NCBI GenBank assembly: GCA_028825335.1
Contig: JAPKAI010000001.1
Span: forward strand, 1 to 64,000
Source: Gammaproteobacteria bacterium
Lineage (GTDB): Bacteria > Pseudomonadota > Gammaproteobacteria > Pseudomonadales > Pseudohongiellaceae
Reading direction: 5' to 3'
Length of the DNA stretch: 64,000 bases
Program-made: the position numbers and the translations under genes
Part shown: positions 45,138 through 54,942 of the stretch, piece after piece
Layout of the letters: the number at the start of each line of letters is the position of its first letter
Numbering within the stretch: position 1 is the first letter of the stretch
The notes under the pieces: model-generated
What the model saw: the letters and a program-made list of their open reading frames with translations, nothing else
Database searches by the model: none
Told to the model about the DNA's origin: nothing

Positions 45138-48100
45138 CTATTGTATTTTTACTCGGACCTCATCTAAAGGTTCTGTCCACCAACCTGTTTCAAAGTCATT
45201 GCTCTGTGGCCAAATCTCGTCAAGAGTATCTGCGCTGAAAACCTTGCCATTCTGAACTACTTTATCAATGGATTCCGTTCGCCGAATATCTTCAAGAGGG
45301 TTCTCATTGAGTATAATCAGGTCAGCCAACTTACCCACTTCAAGTGAGCCCAAATCATCTGGAGCTCCTAGTATATGAGCTCCATCAATAGTTGCCGCCC
45401 TCAGAATTTCAATTGGACTCATTCCACCCATAGCATAAGCCCACATTTCCCAATGGTAGCCGAGTCCTTGCAGTTCGCCATGACCCCCTACACCAAGCAA
45501 GCCGCCAGCACGTTGAATTTGCGCAGCTGCTTCTGCGCCTTGATCAATTGTAAACTCATTATCTCTGATCCAGCCAGGACGTCTTTGAGTTAGTTCATCT
45601 AGTCTGTTGCTGGGATAAAAACGACGAAGCTTGGCATTGTCATGAATTTCCTCTCGAGTAAAAAAATATTCCGTCATAGATGTCGTATTGTATTGGACGA
45701 TTAAGGTAGGGGTGTATGCAGTTTTAGTTTGCGCAAACAGTTGGACTACATCCTCAAATATCGGCACATCGGGAAGGCTGTGCTCGTTTCCATGCATGCC
45801 ATCGATGGCATGTGTTAAGTCAAGTTTTTGATCGCCTCCACCTTCGGTGGTTGGTAGTAAGCCTAAATCTTGAGAAGCCTTTATCACCCATTGACGCTGT
45901 TCGCGATTGCCTACCATGTAGGACTTAATATTATTGGTGTTGTAGTGGTCTCGGTAGCGGCGCAGATAGCTATGCACGGCATCGTAGCTCTGAAAATCAT
46001 TTCGGCCAAAGATGCCAGGGCCTGTCATGAAGGGTCGCTGACCAATAGCTGCGCCAGTTTCCTGCAAATCTCTATAGGCAAAATAGTCATGGTAAGTGGT
46101 TTGCACGTCCAGTCCGCTGGTAACTCCATAGGCCAGGTTTATTGCTACAGTCCAGTTGCTAGGCTCTAACACATCACTTGTTCTAAATTCCCAGTGCGCG
46201 TGGGTGTCAATAAAGCCAGGAATAATCCATTTGCCTGTCACATCAATTACATAAACGTCTTCAGGCAATGTGAGTGAGCCTCGAGGACCGATCGCATTGA
46301 TTCGATTATTTTCAATGAGGATGTCAGCATTTTCTAAAACTTGTCCCATTTCTTCTGTGGAGGTTCCTGCCATAGTTATAACGTTACCTCCGCTCAGTAA
46401 TAAGTTTCCTTCAGCGGAATCTCTATCAACGGTGACTTCGAAGGGAGTTAGAACCACAGCTTCATGCTCATCAAGCGGGACAAAGGGTTCTTTAGAATCC
46501 TCATCCGTGGCAGCATCTTCTGCAGAATCGGAATCATCACTTGCTTCTCTGAATACAATGCTTGCCAATGGCCGCTCGTAAAATGAAGAGCCTATCGCCC
46601 AGTTGACGCTGCTACTGTCATCAGACCAGCCTATAAAATCGGCGCCGATATCAGTTAATCGTTTTGCAGGAAGGCTAGGCTTTCTCACATCCACTTTTGG
46701 AACCGTCGCACCAATCTTAGGAAGGCTGACAATCCACACTTGTTTGATTACATGGGCCAACACATATTTCCCATCGGGCGAAATTCTTACATCTTCGGCA
46801 CCGGGAGCTTCACCAGCAAAGCTGGTCCCGAGCGGAGCTGTGAGTTGAATATGGTCTCTTCGGTCACCACCATTCAAATTGATCGAAAAGAGCGTGCCTT
46901 CCTCAGCCATATAGAGTTTGTCAGACTCTGGGCCAAAATGAGGCTTTCGCGCATCACCCGCCGGCATGATTACTTTTTCATCGCCACCATCATCATCTAA
47001 GGATATAAGCTCCAGCGGAACTCCGATGCCAGTGAATTCGCTGTAATCCTGATGACGCATCCATTCATTGCCTTTTAAGGCCCACAGACGTTCGCCATCG
47101 GGTTGCCATACGATGTCTGTATAGAACGCGGCATTTTCTGTTAGCTGTTGGGCTTGACCTCGGCCATTGGCGCGGATCTTCCAAATATGACCGCCGTCCT
47201 TAGCTGTCCAACTTACAAAAGCTATCCACCTGCCATCTGGCGAATAAACAGGTTGAAACGCCCACATGTCCTCGGGGGTAATAGCAATTGGCTGTGGGTC
47301 TGATTTTTCTAGGGTGTAGAGTCTGGTAAGCACGCTGGCCACTAGTCTCTCATTGTTTGGAGATAAATCAGGACTTTGCGCTAAGGTTGCCGTTAGAGGT
47401 CCGGTTGGAACACGCCAGGTGTTTGTAAGATCAGGACCAATATTCAGAGAAACATCGGCGGCAAATGGAATTTCAGTTCTTTCGCCACTGGCGATATCAA
47501 TGCGCTGAAACTGGCCGCCCGTGGATAGGATTAACGCGTCACTATCAGCGGTAATGGCATAATCAGGCAGCATGCCCCTGCTCGAAGGTCTAAAATTTTC
47601 TTGAGCATCGCGCTGAATAGGGTAGCTTAACCAGCGATCTTCACCGGTTTCTAAGTCTCTGACTCGCAATCCTGTTTGAGTTTGATAGCGAGTGCCATAG
47701 ATAAGGAGCTTGCCATCAGGACTCACTTTGGGCCTTACTGCCCCCCCTTCGCCGCGGGTAATTTGTAAACGTGAACCGTCATTCAAATTAAGTCTGACTA
47801 TTTGTGTTACAGGAAAGTCCTCTGTGGGAGCGTCCGGTGACCCCAGTTTTTCGGCAAAGTACACAGAATTTCCATCAGGGGAAAATGCAGCGCCGACACC
47901 GGGTGGGTTTGAATTGTCGGCATCTGCTTGAGAAACAGTCGTACCACTGCCGCCGTCCACATGGTATTGCTTTAACTCGATCTCTTTGCCTCGCTCGGTG
48001 ACCATGACGTAGTTGTTATCAGTCGTCCAGGCTGGACTTAGCATGCGGGTGTAAGTCTCATCACTTAGCTGAATAGGATTGCTGCCGTCGATATCTGCAA

Positions 48101-48443
48101 TCCAGAGATTATTCTTTCCATTGCGGTCGCTGATAAAGGCTATTTTCTCTCCCGATGGTGATATCACAGGCTGACTGTCAAATGCCATTCCAGAAGTAAT
48201 GCGCTCAGCACGGCCGCCTGAAAGTGGTAACGAGTAAATATCTCCTAGTAAATCGAAAAGGAAATACTCATTTGAAGGATGTAAGGAAACAGAAACCCAA
48301 GAACCTTCATCAACGGTAAACTCAAGCAAATTTGTGGTGTCAGCCAATGGCAGATCTTCAGCTACAGTTGAATAAGTAGTTATAGCTAGAGAAAGAGTGA
48401 TAAAAAGGGAAATTGCTACACGAAAGATTGATGTATTGATCAT
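45138..48443 (-). CDS. Exported beta-propeller plus amidohydrolase fusion protein
   Basis: A 1101-residue protein in two parts. Residues about 30-590 are a TolB/PD40-type propeller: repeated phrases such as SPSGEKIAFISDRNGKNNLW, SPDGNSVYFAEK, SPDGKLLIYGTRY and SPDGRWIAFVSW. The remainder is an amidohydrolase: IIPGFIDTHAHWEF gives the HxH metal site and the end has ATIDGAHILGAPDDLGSLEVGKLADLIIL. A Sec signal precedes the propeller. Known relatives are periplasmic amidohydrolases of unknown substrate, sometimes peptidase-associated. It stands alone; the next minus-strand gene is far away. Confidence 0.92.
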   Translation of the reverse strand: MINTSIFRVAISLFITLSLAITTYSTVAEDLPLADTTNLLEFTVDEGSWVSVSLHPSNEYFLFDLLGDIYSLPLSGGRAERITSGMAFDSQPVISPSGEKIAFISDRNGKNNLWIADIDGSNPIQLSDETYTRMLSPAWTTDNNYVMVTERGKEIELKQYHVDGGSGTTVSQADADNSNPPGVGAAFSPDGNSVYFAEKLGSPDAPTEDFPVTQIVRLNLNDGSRLQITRGEGGAVRPKVSPDGKLLIYGTRYQTQTGLRVRDLETGEDRWLSYPIQRDAQENFRPSSRGMLPDYAITADSDALILSTGGQFQRIDIASGERTEIPFAADVSLNIGPDLTNTWRVPTGPLTATLAQSPDLSPNNERLVASVLTRLYTLEKSDPQPIAITPEDMWAFQPVYSPDGRWIAFVSWTAKDGGHIWKIRANGRGQAQQLTENAAFYTDIVWQPDGERLWALKGNEWMRHQDYSEFTGIGVPLELISLDDDGGDEKVIMPAGDARKPHFGPESDKLYMAEEGTLFSINLNGGDRRDHIQLTAPLGTSFAGEAPGAEDVRISPDGKYVLAHVIKQVWIVSLPKIGATVPKVDVRKPSLPAKRLTDIGADFIGWSDDSSSVNWAIGSSFYERPLASIVFREASDDSDSAEDAATDEDSKEPFVPLDEHEAVVLTPFEVTVDRDSAEGNLLLSGGNVITMAGTSTEEMGQVLENADILIENNRINAIGPRGSLTLPEDVYVIDVTGKWIIPGFIDTHAHWEFRTSDVLEPSNWTVAINLAYGVTSGLDVQTTYHDYFAYRDLQETGAAIGQRPFMTGPGIFGRNDFQSYDAVHSYLRRYRDHYNTNNIKSYMVGNREQRQWVIKASQDLGLLPTTEGGGDQKLDLTHAIDGMHGNEHSLPDVPIFEDVVQLFAQTKTAYTPTLIVQYNTTSMTEYFFTREEIHDNAKLRRFYPSNRLDELTQRRPGWIRDNEFTIDQGAEAAAQIQRAGGLLGVGGHGELQGLGYHWEMWAYAMGGMSPIEILRAATIDGAHILGAPDDLGSLEVGKLADLIILNENPLEDIRRTESIDKVVQNGKVFSADTLDEIWPQSNDFETGWWTEPLDEVRVKIQ

Positions 48444-48750
48444 GGCTCATTAACCGCCTGTCAAAGTTGTAGGGTCAAATTTTCTTGCGGCTTTTGCGTT
48501 CACTTTCTAGTTGCCAAGCTGATTCTCTATTTTTTAGAGCAAACACGCCACCGATTTTTAGTGGAATTCCCCCCCACTATCATGAACAACTTCGAGCTAT
48601 ATTCATGAATATCTTGGCTTAGGTAAGAGCATTTCCGATGCAGATGGAACGTCCAATGGATAGTGACTGTGGCGAATTGGTAGTTTAGCCTGTATAAGGT
48701 CAGAATAACTTAAACCTACTCCAATTTCCAAGCTAGCCTGATCGAAACTC
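48444..48750. other. Divergent intergenic region
   Basis: About 300 bases between the propeller-amidohydrolase gene and the YjiH-type gene. It must carry both promoters. I see no further gene or clear operator. A long minus-strand open frame that enters it from the YjiH-type gene (48603-49343) is a shadow. Confidence 0.6.
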
Positions 48751-50103
48751 ATGGATACCCAGCAATCCAATAACAAGACAGCTCTGACGCCAACCGCGAT
48801 TCTCAGGTTTGCTCTCCCTGCAATACTCAGCTTGATTCTGTTTCTCGTCCCTTTTTCCATCGACGGAAACAATACAATACTGGTTGCTGTGCTGGCGCAA
48901 TTTCTCAATGAGCAACTATCCCCATTTCTTCCTGTGCTGATATTGCTGATTGCTACCAGTTCGGCAACGCTTGCAATTATCTGCACTTTGCGACGCACCG
49001 ACACAGGCCTTCTAGGCGAGCTATTTGGAGTTAGCTTGCCGTGGTTATGTTTGCGCATTGTTGGAGCGCTAATTGCCATACTGGTATTCTTTGAAGTAGG
49101 TCCGGAAGCAGTCTGGGGAGCGAGCACAGGCCAGACGATGGTTGGGCAATTGGTGCCAACTGTGATGACTCTTTTTCTAGCCGTGATTTTCCTTCTGCCT
49201 CTTATGACTGAGTACGGCATCATGGAATTTGCAGGCGTACTCTTGTCGCGCTTCTTTCGGTTCCTGTTCCGTCTACCGGGACGGGGTGCCATTGATGCCA
49301 TGGCTTCATGGCTTGGGGCAGCACCATTGGGTGCGCTGGTCACTACACAGCAGTATGAACGTGGTAACTACAATCAGCGCGAGGCTCTTAGTATCATCTC
49401 GTGCTTCTCACTGGCCTCGGTTGCTTTTTGCCTGCTAATCGCCAGCATTCTCGACATAACCCATATCTTCCTACAGTTTTATGGGTCGGTAGTTGTTGTC
49501 TCTATTGTTCTCGCTATTATAGTTTGCAGAATTCCACCTCTAAGTAGGATGCCTGCCACCTACAATTGCGATGCGAAAACTAGCGAGCTTGTGCCCGCGG
49601 GTCACTCGGTATGGAATTGGGCTTTGCAGCAGGCGGTGCGAAAGGCAATAGAGGCTGATCCCTGGCCAACTCAAATGCGTCGCAGTGGAATAAAGTTGCT
49701 AGATCTATGGTTTGGCCTTATTCCAACAGTAATCGCCATTGGCACCGTCTCTCTAATAGTGGCGGAATACACCCCGCTGTTTAACTGGATAGCTTATCCG
49801 TTCAGCCTTTATCTTGAACTGCTACGCGTACCGGAAGCCTTCGCTGCCGCTCCGTCTATGGTAGTGGGATTTGCTGACATGATTCTTCCGGCAGTATTAG
49901 GCAGCGACATTGATTCTGAATTTACGCGCTTTATTATTGCCGGCATTTCGGTCACGCAGGTCATTTACATGTCGGAAATTGGCACGCTCATTCTGAGATC
50001 AAAAATCAACACGACCATCTGGCATCTTGCCGGTATATTTCTGGTGCGCACTGTCATTGCCATTCCCTTGTTTGTCCTGATGGGACACCTTTTACTGGAT
50101 TGA
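48751..50103 (+). CDS. YjiH-type membrane protein with nucleoside-recognition (Gate) domains
   Basis: A polytopic inner-membrane protein with about ten to twelve hydrophobic segments. LMTEYGIMEFAGVLLSRFFRFLFRLPGRGAIDAMASWLGAAPLGAL and the later VGFADMILPAVLG are Gate-domain phrases typical of YjiH and related proteins. These are suspected transporters, but the substrate is not known to me. It ends three bases before a HisC-like aminotransferase gene, so the pair is surely co-transcribed. The cargo may be an amino acid or a related amine (inference). Confidence 0.82.
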   Translation: MDTQQSNNKTALTPTAILRFALPAILSLILFLVPFSIDGNNTILVAVLAQFLNEQLSPFLPVLILLIATSSATLAIICTLRRTDTGLLGELFGVSLPWLCLRIVGALIAILVFFEVGPEAVWGASTGQTMVGQLVPTVMTLFLAVIFLLPLMTEYGIMEFAGVLLSRFFRFLFRLPGRGAIDAMASWLGAAPLGALVTTQQYERGNYNQREALSIISCFSLASVAFCLLIASILDITHIFLQFYGSVVVVSIVLAIIVCRIPPLSRMPATYNCDAKTSELVPAGHSVWNWALQQAVRKAIEADPWPTQMRRSGIKLLDLWFGLIPTVIAIGTVSLIVAEYTPLFNWIAYPFSLYLELLRVPEAFAAAPSMVVGFADMILPAVLGSDIDSEFTRFIIAGISVTQVIYMSEIGTLILRSKINTTIWHLAGIFLVRTVIAIPLFVLMGHLLLD

Positions 50104-50106
50104 AGT

Positions 50107-51162
50107 ATGAAGAAGATCAATCTTTCGAACCCTCATATAGAAGCATTAGAACCTTATATGTCGGCACGCCGCATTGGTGGTAAGGGTGAGGTCTGGCTGA
50201 ATGCAAATGAGCTGCCTTTTCCCCGCCAATCGATGTCATTAGATGTATCCGAATATCATCGCTACCCCGATGAGGGGCCTGATCTGGTGCAGGCAGCTTA
50301 CGCTGCGTATGCCGGATTGCAGCCCGATCAGGTGCTAGCACTGCGCGGTGCAGACGAGGCCATAGACCTTCTGTTACGCGCCTACTGCGAGTCTGGAACT
50401 GACGGTATAATCATCAGCAGCCCCACCTATGGTATGTATCAGGTATCTGCCAATATTCAAAACGCCGATGTGATTGATGTACCGCTAACTAAAGATTATC
50501 AACTCGATGTTCCCGCCATCCTTGCGCAGGAGGGTATAAAGTTGGTGTTCATCTGTAACCCTAACAACCCCACGGGAAACAGTTTTAATCGCAAAGACAT
50601 TCTTACTATTCTGCGATTCTTTGAGGGGCGGGCACTGGTGGTTATCGACGAGGCCTACATCGAATTTTGTCCCGGAGAGAGTCTGGTGCCCGAAATGGTG
50701 AATTTCGAGAACCTGGTCGTCGTACGAACAATGTCAAAGGCATTCGGTCTGGCTGGCGTTCATGTCGGTTACTTGTTGGCCAACGAGACAGTTATGACAA
50801 TCATGCGTAAAGTGTTAGCGCCATACCCTCTGGCCGACCCCTGTGCGCAAATTGCACTGCAATCCTTGAATAAAAGCGCTACACAGCTGATGAATAATCA
50901 AGTGAATCAGATCAGCCAAATTCGAGATTCCTTCTGCGAAGCGCTGATTGACATTCCAGACGTCACCAACGTAGTACCCAGCGTAACCAACTTTGTGTTG
51001 GTGTTTTTCAGGAATAACGAAGCGACATGGGAAGCGCTCACCGAAGCCGGCGTGGTGGCACGCCGGATTCCCCATTCCCGACTATCAGAAGCTATCCGCT
51101 TCACAATTGGAACCACCGAAGAGATGGCAATGGTGATTCAGATACTCAAACGATTGTCTTAA
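50107..51162 (+). CDS. HisC-like PLP aminotransferase
   Basis: A class I/II aminotransferase of the histidinol-phosphate aminotransferase type. LNANELPFP near the start, the GADEAIDLLLRAY segment, CNPNNPTGN, VVIDEAYIEF and the PLP lysine in VVRTMSKAFGLAG are all present, and the final Arg is in ESIRFTIG-like AIRFTIG. Normal length (351). It is not in a histidine operon; its only partner is the YjiH-type permease three bases upstream. It may therefore act on another substrate, such as an aromatic amino acid or a phosphonate analogue. The name hisC is withheld for that reason. Confidence 0.87.
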   Translation: MKKINLSNPHIEALEPYMSARRIGGKGEVWLNANELPFPRQSMSLDVSEYHRYPDEGPDLVQAAYAAYAGLQPDQVLALRGADEAIDLLLRAYCESGTDGIIISSPTYGMYQVSANIQNADVIDVPLTKDYQLDVPAILAQEGIKLVFICNPNNPTGNSFNRKDILTILRFFEGRALVVIDEAYIEFCPGESLVPEMVNFENLVVVRTMSKAFGLAGVHVGYLLANETVMTIMRKVLAPYPLADPCAQIALQSLNKSATQLMNNQVNQISQIRDSFCEALIDIPDVTNVVPSVTNFVLVFFRNNEATWEALTEAGVVARRIPHSRLSEAIRFTIGTTEEMAMVIQILKRLS

Positions 51163-51198
51163 GAACTGTGCGAAGTGCAAACGGAATGAAGTTGCTGA

Positions 51199-52257
51199 TT
51201 ACTCAGCGTTCTGCGAAGACGGGTGGCTAATAAATACCTGTGCCATCTTAATATCCAGTGCAGTGGAAATGGCAGTATTCTCGCCAGTTTCCGAGCTGGG
51301 GTGTGCGTCGGCCAATCGGCGAAGCGCCTTGTAAAGAGAGATGCCGGATATTTGGCCGTTACTTAGATGATGAGTTGAGTCATTGCGAATGAGTTGATAG
51401 TACCAGGTATCTACATCTGCATACCCCGCAAGTAAACCGGTTGCACCTTGTGCCGTAAGATCGAGTACGAAGCGCGCATCGCGAATGAGCTGTATTGATG
51501 GCACGTTCAAATTCTGCCAGGGAATGATGAGATCAGAGATAGACTCGGTAATCAATTTTGAATCGACAATCTTCGCATCAATCTGCCGGATAAGCTTCTT
51601 CCCCCAGCGGGTATCAACCCGTTGTGTGCCTCCTGGTACAATCTTTGAACCAGTCGCATCTGTCAGCAGGCGATCCAAGCCGCGATAAACTGAGACAGTG
51701 ACGCTATCGTCGTTTTCAAGGTCATCCACTTCGGTGAGCTCGATCATCATGCGATTGTATCGTTCATCGGCAATGGCTTTGTTTTGGAAGATATATTCCA
51801 CACCATCAGGCCCCCTGAATCCGATAATACAGCCCACTGCACGATACAGTTCATTATCGATGCCAGGTGTTCCGTCCGGGTGGACAAAGTCGTTCAGCCC
51901 AACTTCGCTGTCAAGGTTCACGCCCCAGGAAATTCCTCCTTCTACTTGGAAAAACTCAAATCCATCAGATTCGGTGGTTGGGTGCCAGGTTTCTATTTCC
52001 TGTCGCAGCTGCGTTTCTTCAACAGTTAGGGCCTGGTGATAAGGAAACAGTTGCTCGAACTGTTCGCGAGGACCGTCATTAAATCCTTGAGGGCATTCCT
52101 GAATCGCTCCGGGGGTTTGATAAACAGACCAAAACAAATCGGTCATCACATAACCAATAGTGCGATTTTTTAGCACGCTTTGATCCGCATGCACGCCGCC
52201 ACTGATTATTACAGATGCTACCAACAAGCTACTGGCCAATCGCTGAAGCGTGTTCAT
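51199..52257 (-). CDS. Exported protein of unknown function
   Basis: A 352-residue protein with a Sec signal peptide (LQRLASSLLVASVIISGGVHA), not recognised. The mature part is acidic and contains a few Trp/Tyr-rich segments (LFWSVYQTPGAI, DTWYYQLIRN), and it has the cysteines QECPQG and VGCIIG. There is no obvious catalytic motif. Its ATG at 52257 shares one base with the TGA of the upstream secreted-repeat gene (TGATG), so it is the translationally coupled last gene of a five-gene operon. A longer start at 52326 lies inside that upstream gene and lacks a signal. Confidence 0.75.
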   Translation of the reverse strand: MNTLQRLASSLLVASVIISGGVHADQSVLKNRTIGYVMTDLFWSVYQTPGAIQECPQGFNDGPREQFEQLFPYHQALTVEETQLRQEIETWHPTTESDGFEFFQVEGGISWGVNLDSEVGLNDFVHPDGTPGIDNELYRAVGCIIGFRGPDGVEYIFQNKAIADERYNRMMIELTEVDDLENDDSVTVSVYRGLDRLLTDATGSKIVPGGTQRVDTRWGKKLIRQIDAKIVDSKLITESISDLIIPWQNLNVPSIQLIRDARFVLDLTAQGATGLLAGYADVDTWYYQLIRNDSTHHLSNGQISGISLYKALRRLADAHPSSETGENTAISTALDIKMAQVFISHPSSQNAE

Positions 52258-53624
52258 CAGAGTATCCCGTTCATGTAGTCGTCCCTTAGCCAGAAGGCCT
52301 TCAAGCCATTGCGCTGGCCCCGCCATTCGCCTGTGCCACCACCGTTAACATCGCCTGGTTGTTTGTCACCTCCAAATGTATACACAGGTCGATCGCGATA
52401 AGACCAAACCCGGAGTGCTCCCTCTTGATCTGGCGCGGCAAAGCGCCCAGTTAGAGGATCGATCAACACAATGCGCCACGTGCGATTCGAACTAATTTCG
52501 TCATCTTTGGCGATTATGTAAGGCCAGTGTAGTAGGCACTTCTGTGCATCACCTCCCCCGCACATAGCTAGACGGTATATCTGGGTATCGTCAGGATGAT
52601 CACAAGCAAGCTGGTCGGCGGTGTCCTCCCCGCAATTGTAGCGGTAGATTGTTTTGCCGCTGGAATCAGCCAGCACATTACCCGCTAAGCTGGGCTGCTG
52701 GGTAAAGCTTTCTGGATAGGGGGGTGCCTCTTGGGTGAACACGTTGTGCCAGCCTGGACTATCGCTACCTTCTAGCGACCAGGAAGATTGATCTCGTAAA
52801 TGAGTGTAGAGCGGCTTTCCACGAAATGCCCATTGAAGCACACCGGGCGAACGCTCAAATATGTTCCACTCACCCTGCGCTCGTGCCAAAGCCGGTGCGA
52901 CTACAGGGCGCCACCTCGCCAGACACTCCTCATCACAAGCCGCGGAGGTGGCAGTGTCGTCCTCAAAGCTGTACACCGATTCGTTTTTGTTGCTGGTCAA
53001 CATTCTGCCAATCGATGTGGGCTTAATTGCAAAACCAGGAGGAAGGAGTGATGGGGGCCCGACTGGAACTCGCATGGCAGGGGAGTCTCCGCCATACCGG
53101 CGTCGGCTTCCTCCCTGAACATCGCCAGGTTGTTGATCACGAACAGAAAGGTACAAGGGCTGTTCGTCATAGGCCCACTGCAGGGTGGCATCCATGCGCT
53201 CGATCACAGTCCATTTACCTATTTCCTCAGCGCCTTCTTCGGCCAGTACTGGTGGCCACAGGTCTGTACAGGCAAGCCGGGAATTAATCTCCGGAAGCTT
53301 GATCCCCGCCGGGTACGGACTCATCAGGCCTGCTGTTACAGTGAGAACGTCGTCGTAGCAAGCCGGTGAACCTTTGGCTTCTCCGCTGTAGCCATTGCGT
53401 AGCTTATGCTGCGGCCAGCTGTATACAGTCTTACCGTTAGCATTTGCGAAGACAGGTCCCTCTGGTGTTGCCTCAACGCGGAACTCGAGAGGCATAGGGA
53501 CATCTCGATAGGCCTCAGTGAATAAGTCAGATTCGTCAGCAGCTAGTGACGAAGTGGACGCCAGCACTGCTAAAGCTGTAAGTGGGAGGACTGATGCGTA
53601 ATTAAATTTAGACCAGGATTTCAC
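52257..53624 (-). CDS. Exported secreted-repeat protein (COG4315 type)
   Basis: The mature chain is built of three tandem units of the COG4315/PF03640 kind, each with a strand like ANGKTVYSWP / NESVYSFEDD / SGKTIYRYNC, a Cys followed by W-P or W-R-P, and a closing LQWAYDEQPLYLSVRD / LQWAFRGKPLYTHLRD / LRVWSYRDRPVYTFGGD. The function of the repeat is unknown. An ATG at 53675 would overlap the upstream gene by 68 bases; the GTG at 53624 directly precedes the signal peptide (SVLPLTALAVLASTSSLA) and is preferred. It lies after the DUF1552 gene in a coupled operon. Confidence 0.8.
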   Translation of the reverse strand: MKSWSKFNYASVLPLTALAVLASTSSLAADESDLFTEAYRDVPMPLEFRVEATPEGPVFANANGKTVYSWPQHKLRNGYSGEAKGSPACYDDVLTVTAGLMSPYPAGIKLPEINSRLACTDLWPPVLAEEGAEEIGKWTVIERMDATLQWAYDEQPLYLSVRDQQPGDVQGGSRRRYGGDSPAMRVPVGPPSLLPPGFAIKPTSIGRMLTSNKNESVYSFEDDTATSAACDEECLARWRPVVAPALARAQGEWNIFERSPGVLQWAFRGKPLYTHLRDQSSWSLEGSDSPGWHNVFTQEAPPYPESFTQQPSLAGNVLADSSGKTIYRYNCGEDTADQLACDHPDDTQIYRLAMCGGGDAQKCLLHWPYIIAKDDEISSNRTWRIVLIDPLTGRFAAPDQEGALRVWSYRDRPVYTFGGDKQPGDVNGGGTGEWRGQRNGLKAFWLRDDYMNGIL

Positions 53625-54942
53625 TGATTGTACTCGACGTATTATTGCTTTTATCGCCCCATGACTGGATATCAAGTCCCATTAGCTGCTGCGCAGTATA
53701 GCCAAGTCGACATCCTGGAGTGCCACCACCGTCGATATGTAGCCCGGTTTTTATCCGGCCCCCGGCTGTTCCGGCACTGAACATTGGAATACCGTCGATG
53801 GCGTGAATTTTTGCGAATGATTGGTCCGTAGTGGCGTAGATGAATGCATTATCCAATAAGGTTCCGTCACCCTCCCTAAAGTCTGCCAGCGCTTGCACGT
53901 AGTAAGCCCATTCGTCCATTGCACGACGGGTATACCAAGAAGTATTTGGTTGATACCCCAATTCTCGGTCGACAGCTTCCTCGTGGGTAGCCGTGTGATG
54001 CGGCTTGTCGTACCCAGGTTTGGTGGTTGCCGAGAAAGCCGATGCATAAAACATGTTAAACACGCGCGTCTGATCGCAGGCCACCGCCATCAACATCAGG
54101 TCAGTCATCATTCGATGTCGAGTTGATAACAGGCCCGCATCGAGCCCAGTGGGCAGATCCTGAGGTGCCTCAGTAACAATGCAAGCCTCCCGCGGATCTG
54201 GTTTTTTGAGCTGCAGATCGAAACGTCGTTCCAAATCTCGCAAGCCAGTGAAATACTGATCGAGTCGCGCGCGGTCATCCGCGCCAACTGACTTTCCGAG
54301 CTTGCGCGCTTCTTCCTGCACGGCCGAGAGTGCACTCTTCCTGATCATCACTGCGGGGTCCGGCGTAAAAGTCGAGGCATTGGGATTCTGAAAATCATCT
54401 CCGAACAAACGCTGATAAAAACGCAGTGGTGACCACTCTGGTGTGTTCACAGAATTGCCATTTTCATAACTAAAACTGTCGCGCACATCGCCAGTTGCGG
54501 TTGCACTCAAAGATCTGAAACGAGTCGCATTGCCAAGCTGGCGGGCGACTGCCACATCGATGGTTTCACCTGGGCGATTTTCCCGGGTCATGGGCGCTAT
54601 ACCCGAACGCAGCACGACCCAGCCTGAATGGTGACAAAGATTTGGAGCGTCATCCTGAAACACATGAAAGTTGGTATACAAATTAATATGTTTTTTAACT
54701 GAGGCCAGCGCAGCGATTTCTTCGGGCAGATCAAAATCAGGACCGGTCTTTTTTGGAACAAAAATCGACTTGCTCATGCCAAGGCCCCAGGACCAGGTGC
54801 CAAATCGAGTTGGGATAGGCATGCCATCGGCGAAAGCTGTGCCGTTGTCATTGAGAAAGATATCGAGCAGGGGTAAAGCAATGGTGACTGCGCCACCGTC
54901 GAGTGCACCTTTGAGGAATCTGCGGCGACTTAGTTTTCTCAT
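53608..54942 (-). CDS. DUF1552 domain protein, Tat-exported
   Basis: A DUF1552 protein: after a twin-arginine signal (KLSRRRFLKGALDGGAVTIALPLLD) comes RFGTWSWGLGMSKSIFVPKK, the LYTNFHVFQDDA segment, HHSGWVVLRSG, and a late DNAFIYATTDQSF. The family is related in fold to sulfatase/phosphatase-type enzymes and is nearly always found next to DUF1592 proteins, but its reaction is unknown. Its stop overlaps the start of the downstream secreted-repeat gene, and its own ATG shares one base with the stop of the DUF1592 gene (TGATG). Confidence 0.92.
   Translation of the reverse strand: MRKLSRRRFLKGALDGGAVTIALPLLDIFLNDNGTAFADGMPIPTRFGTWSWGLGMSKSIFVPKKTGPDFDLPEEIAALASVKKHINLYTNFHVFQDDAPNLCHHSGWVVLRSGIAPMTRENRPGETIDVAVARQLGNATRFRSLSATATGDVRDSFSYENGNSVNTPEWSPLRFYQRLFGDDFQNPNASTFTPDPAVMIRKSALSAVQEEARKLGKSVGADDRARLDQYFTGLRDLERRFDLQLKKPDPREACIVTEAPQDLPTGLDAGLLSTRHRMMTDLMLMAVACDQTRVFNMFYASAFSATTKPGYDKPHHTATHEEAVDRELGYQPNTSWYTRRAMDEWAYYVQALADFREGDGTLLDNAFIYATTDQSFAKIHAIDGIPMFSAGTAGGRIKTGLHIDGGGTPGCRLGYTAQQLMGLDIQSWGDKSNNTSSTISEILV

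Noticed and set aside
48603..49343. 246-codon minus-strand open frame over the YjiH-type gene
   Set aside because: Composition is Arg/Ser/Pro-rich with no motif. It is antisense to a clear membrane protein gene.
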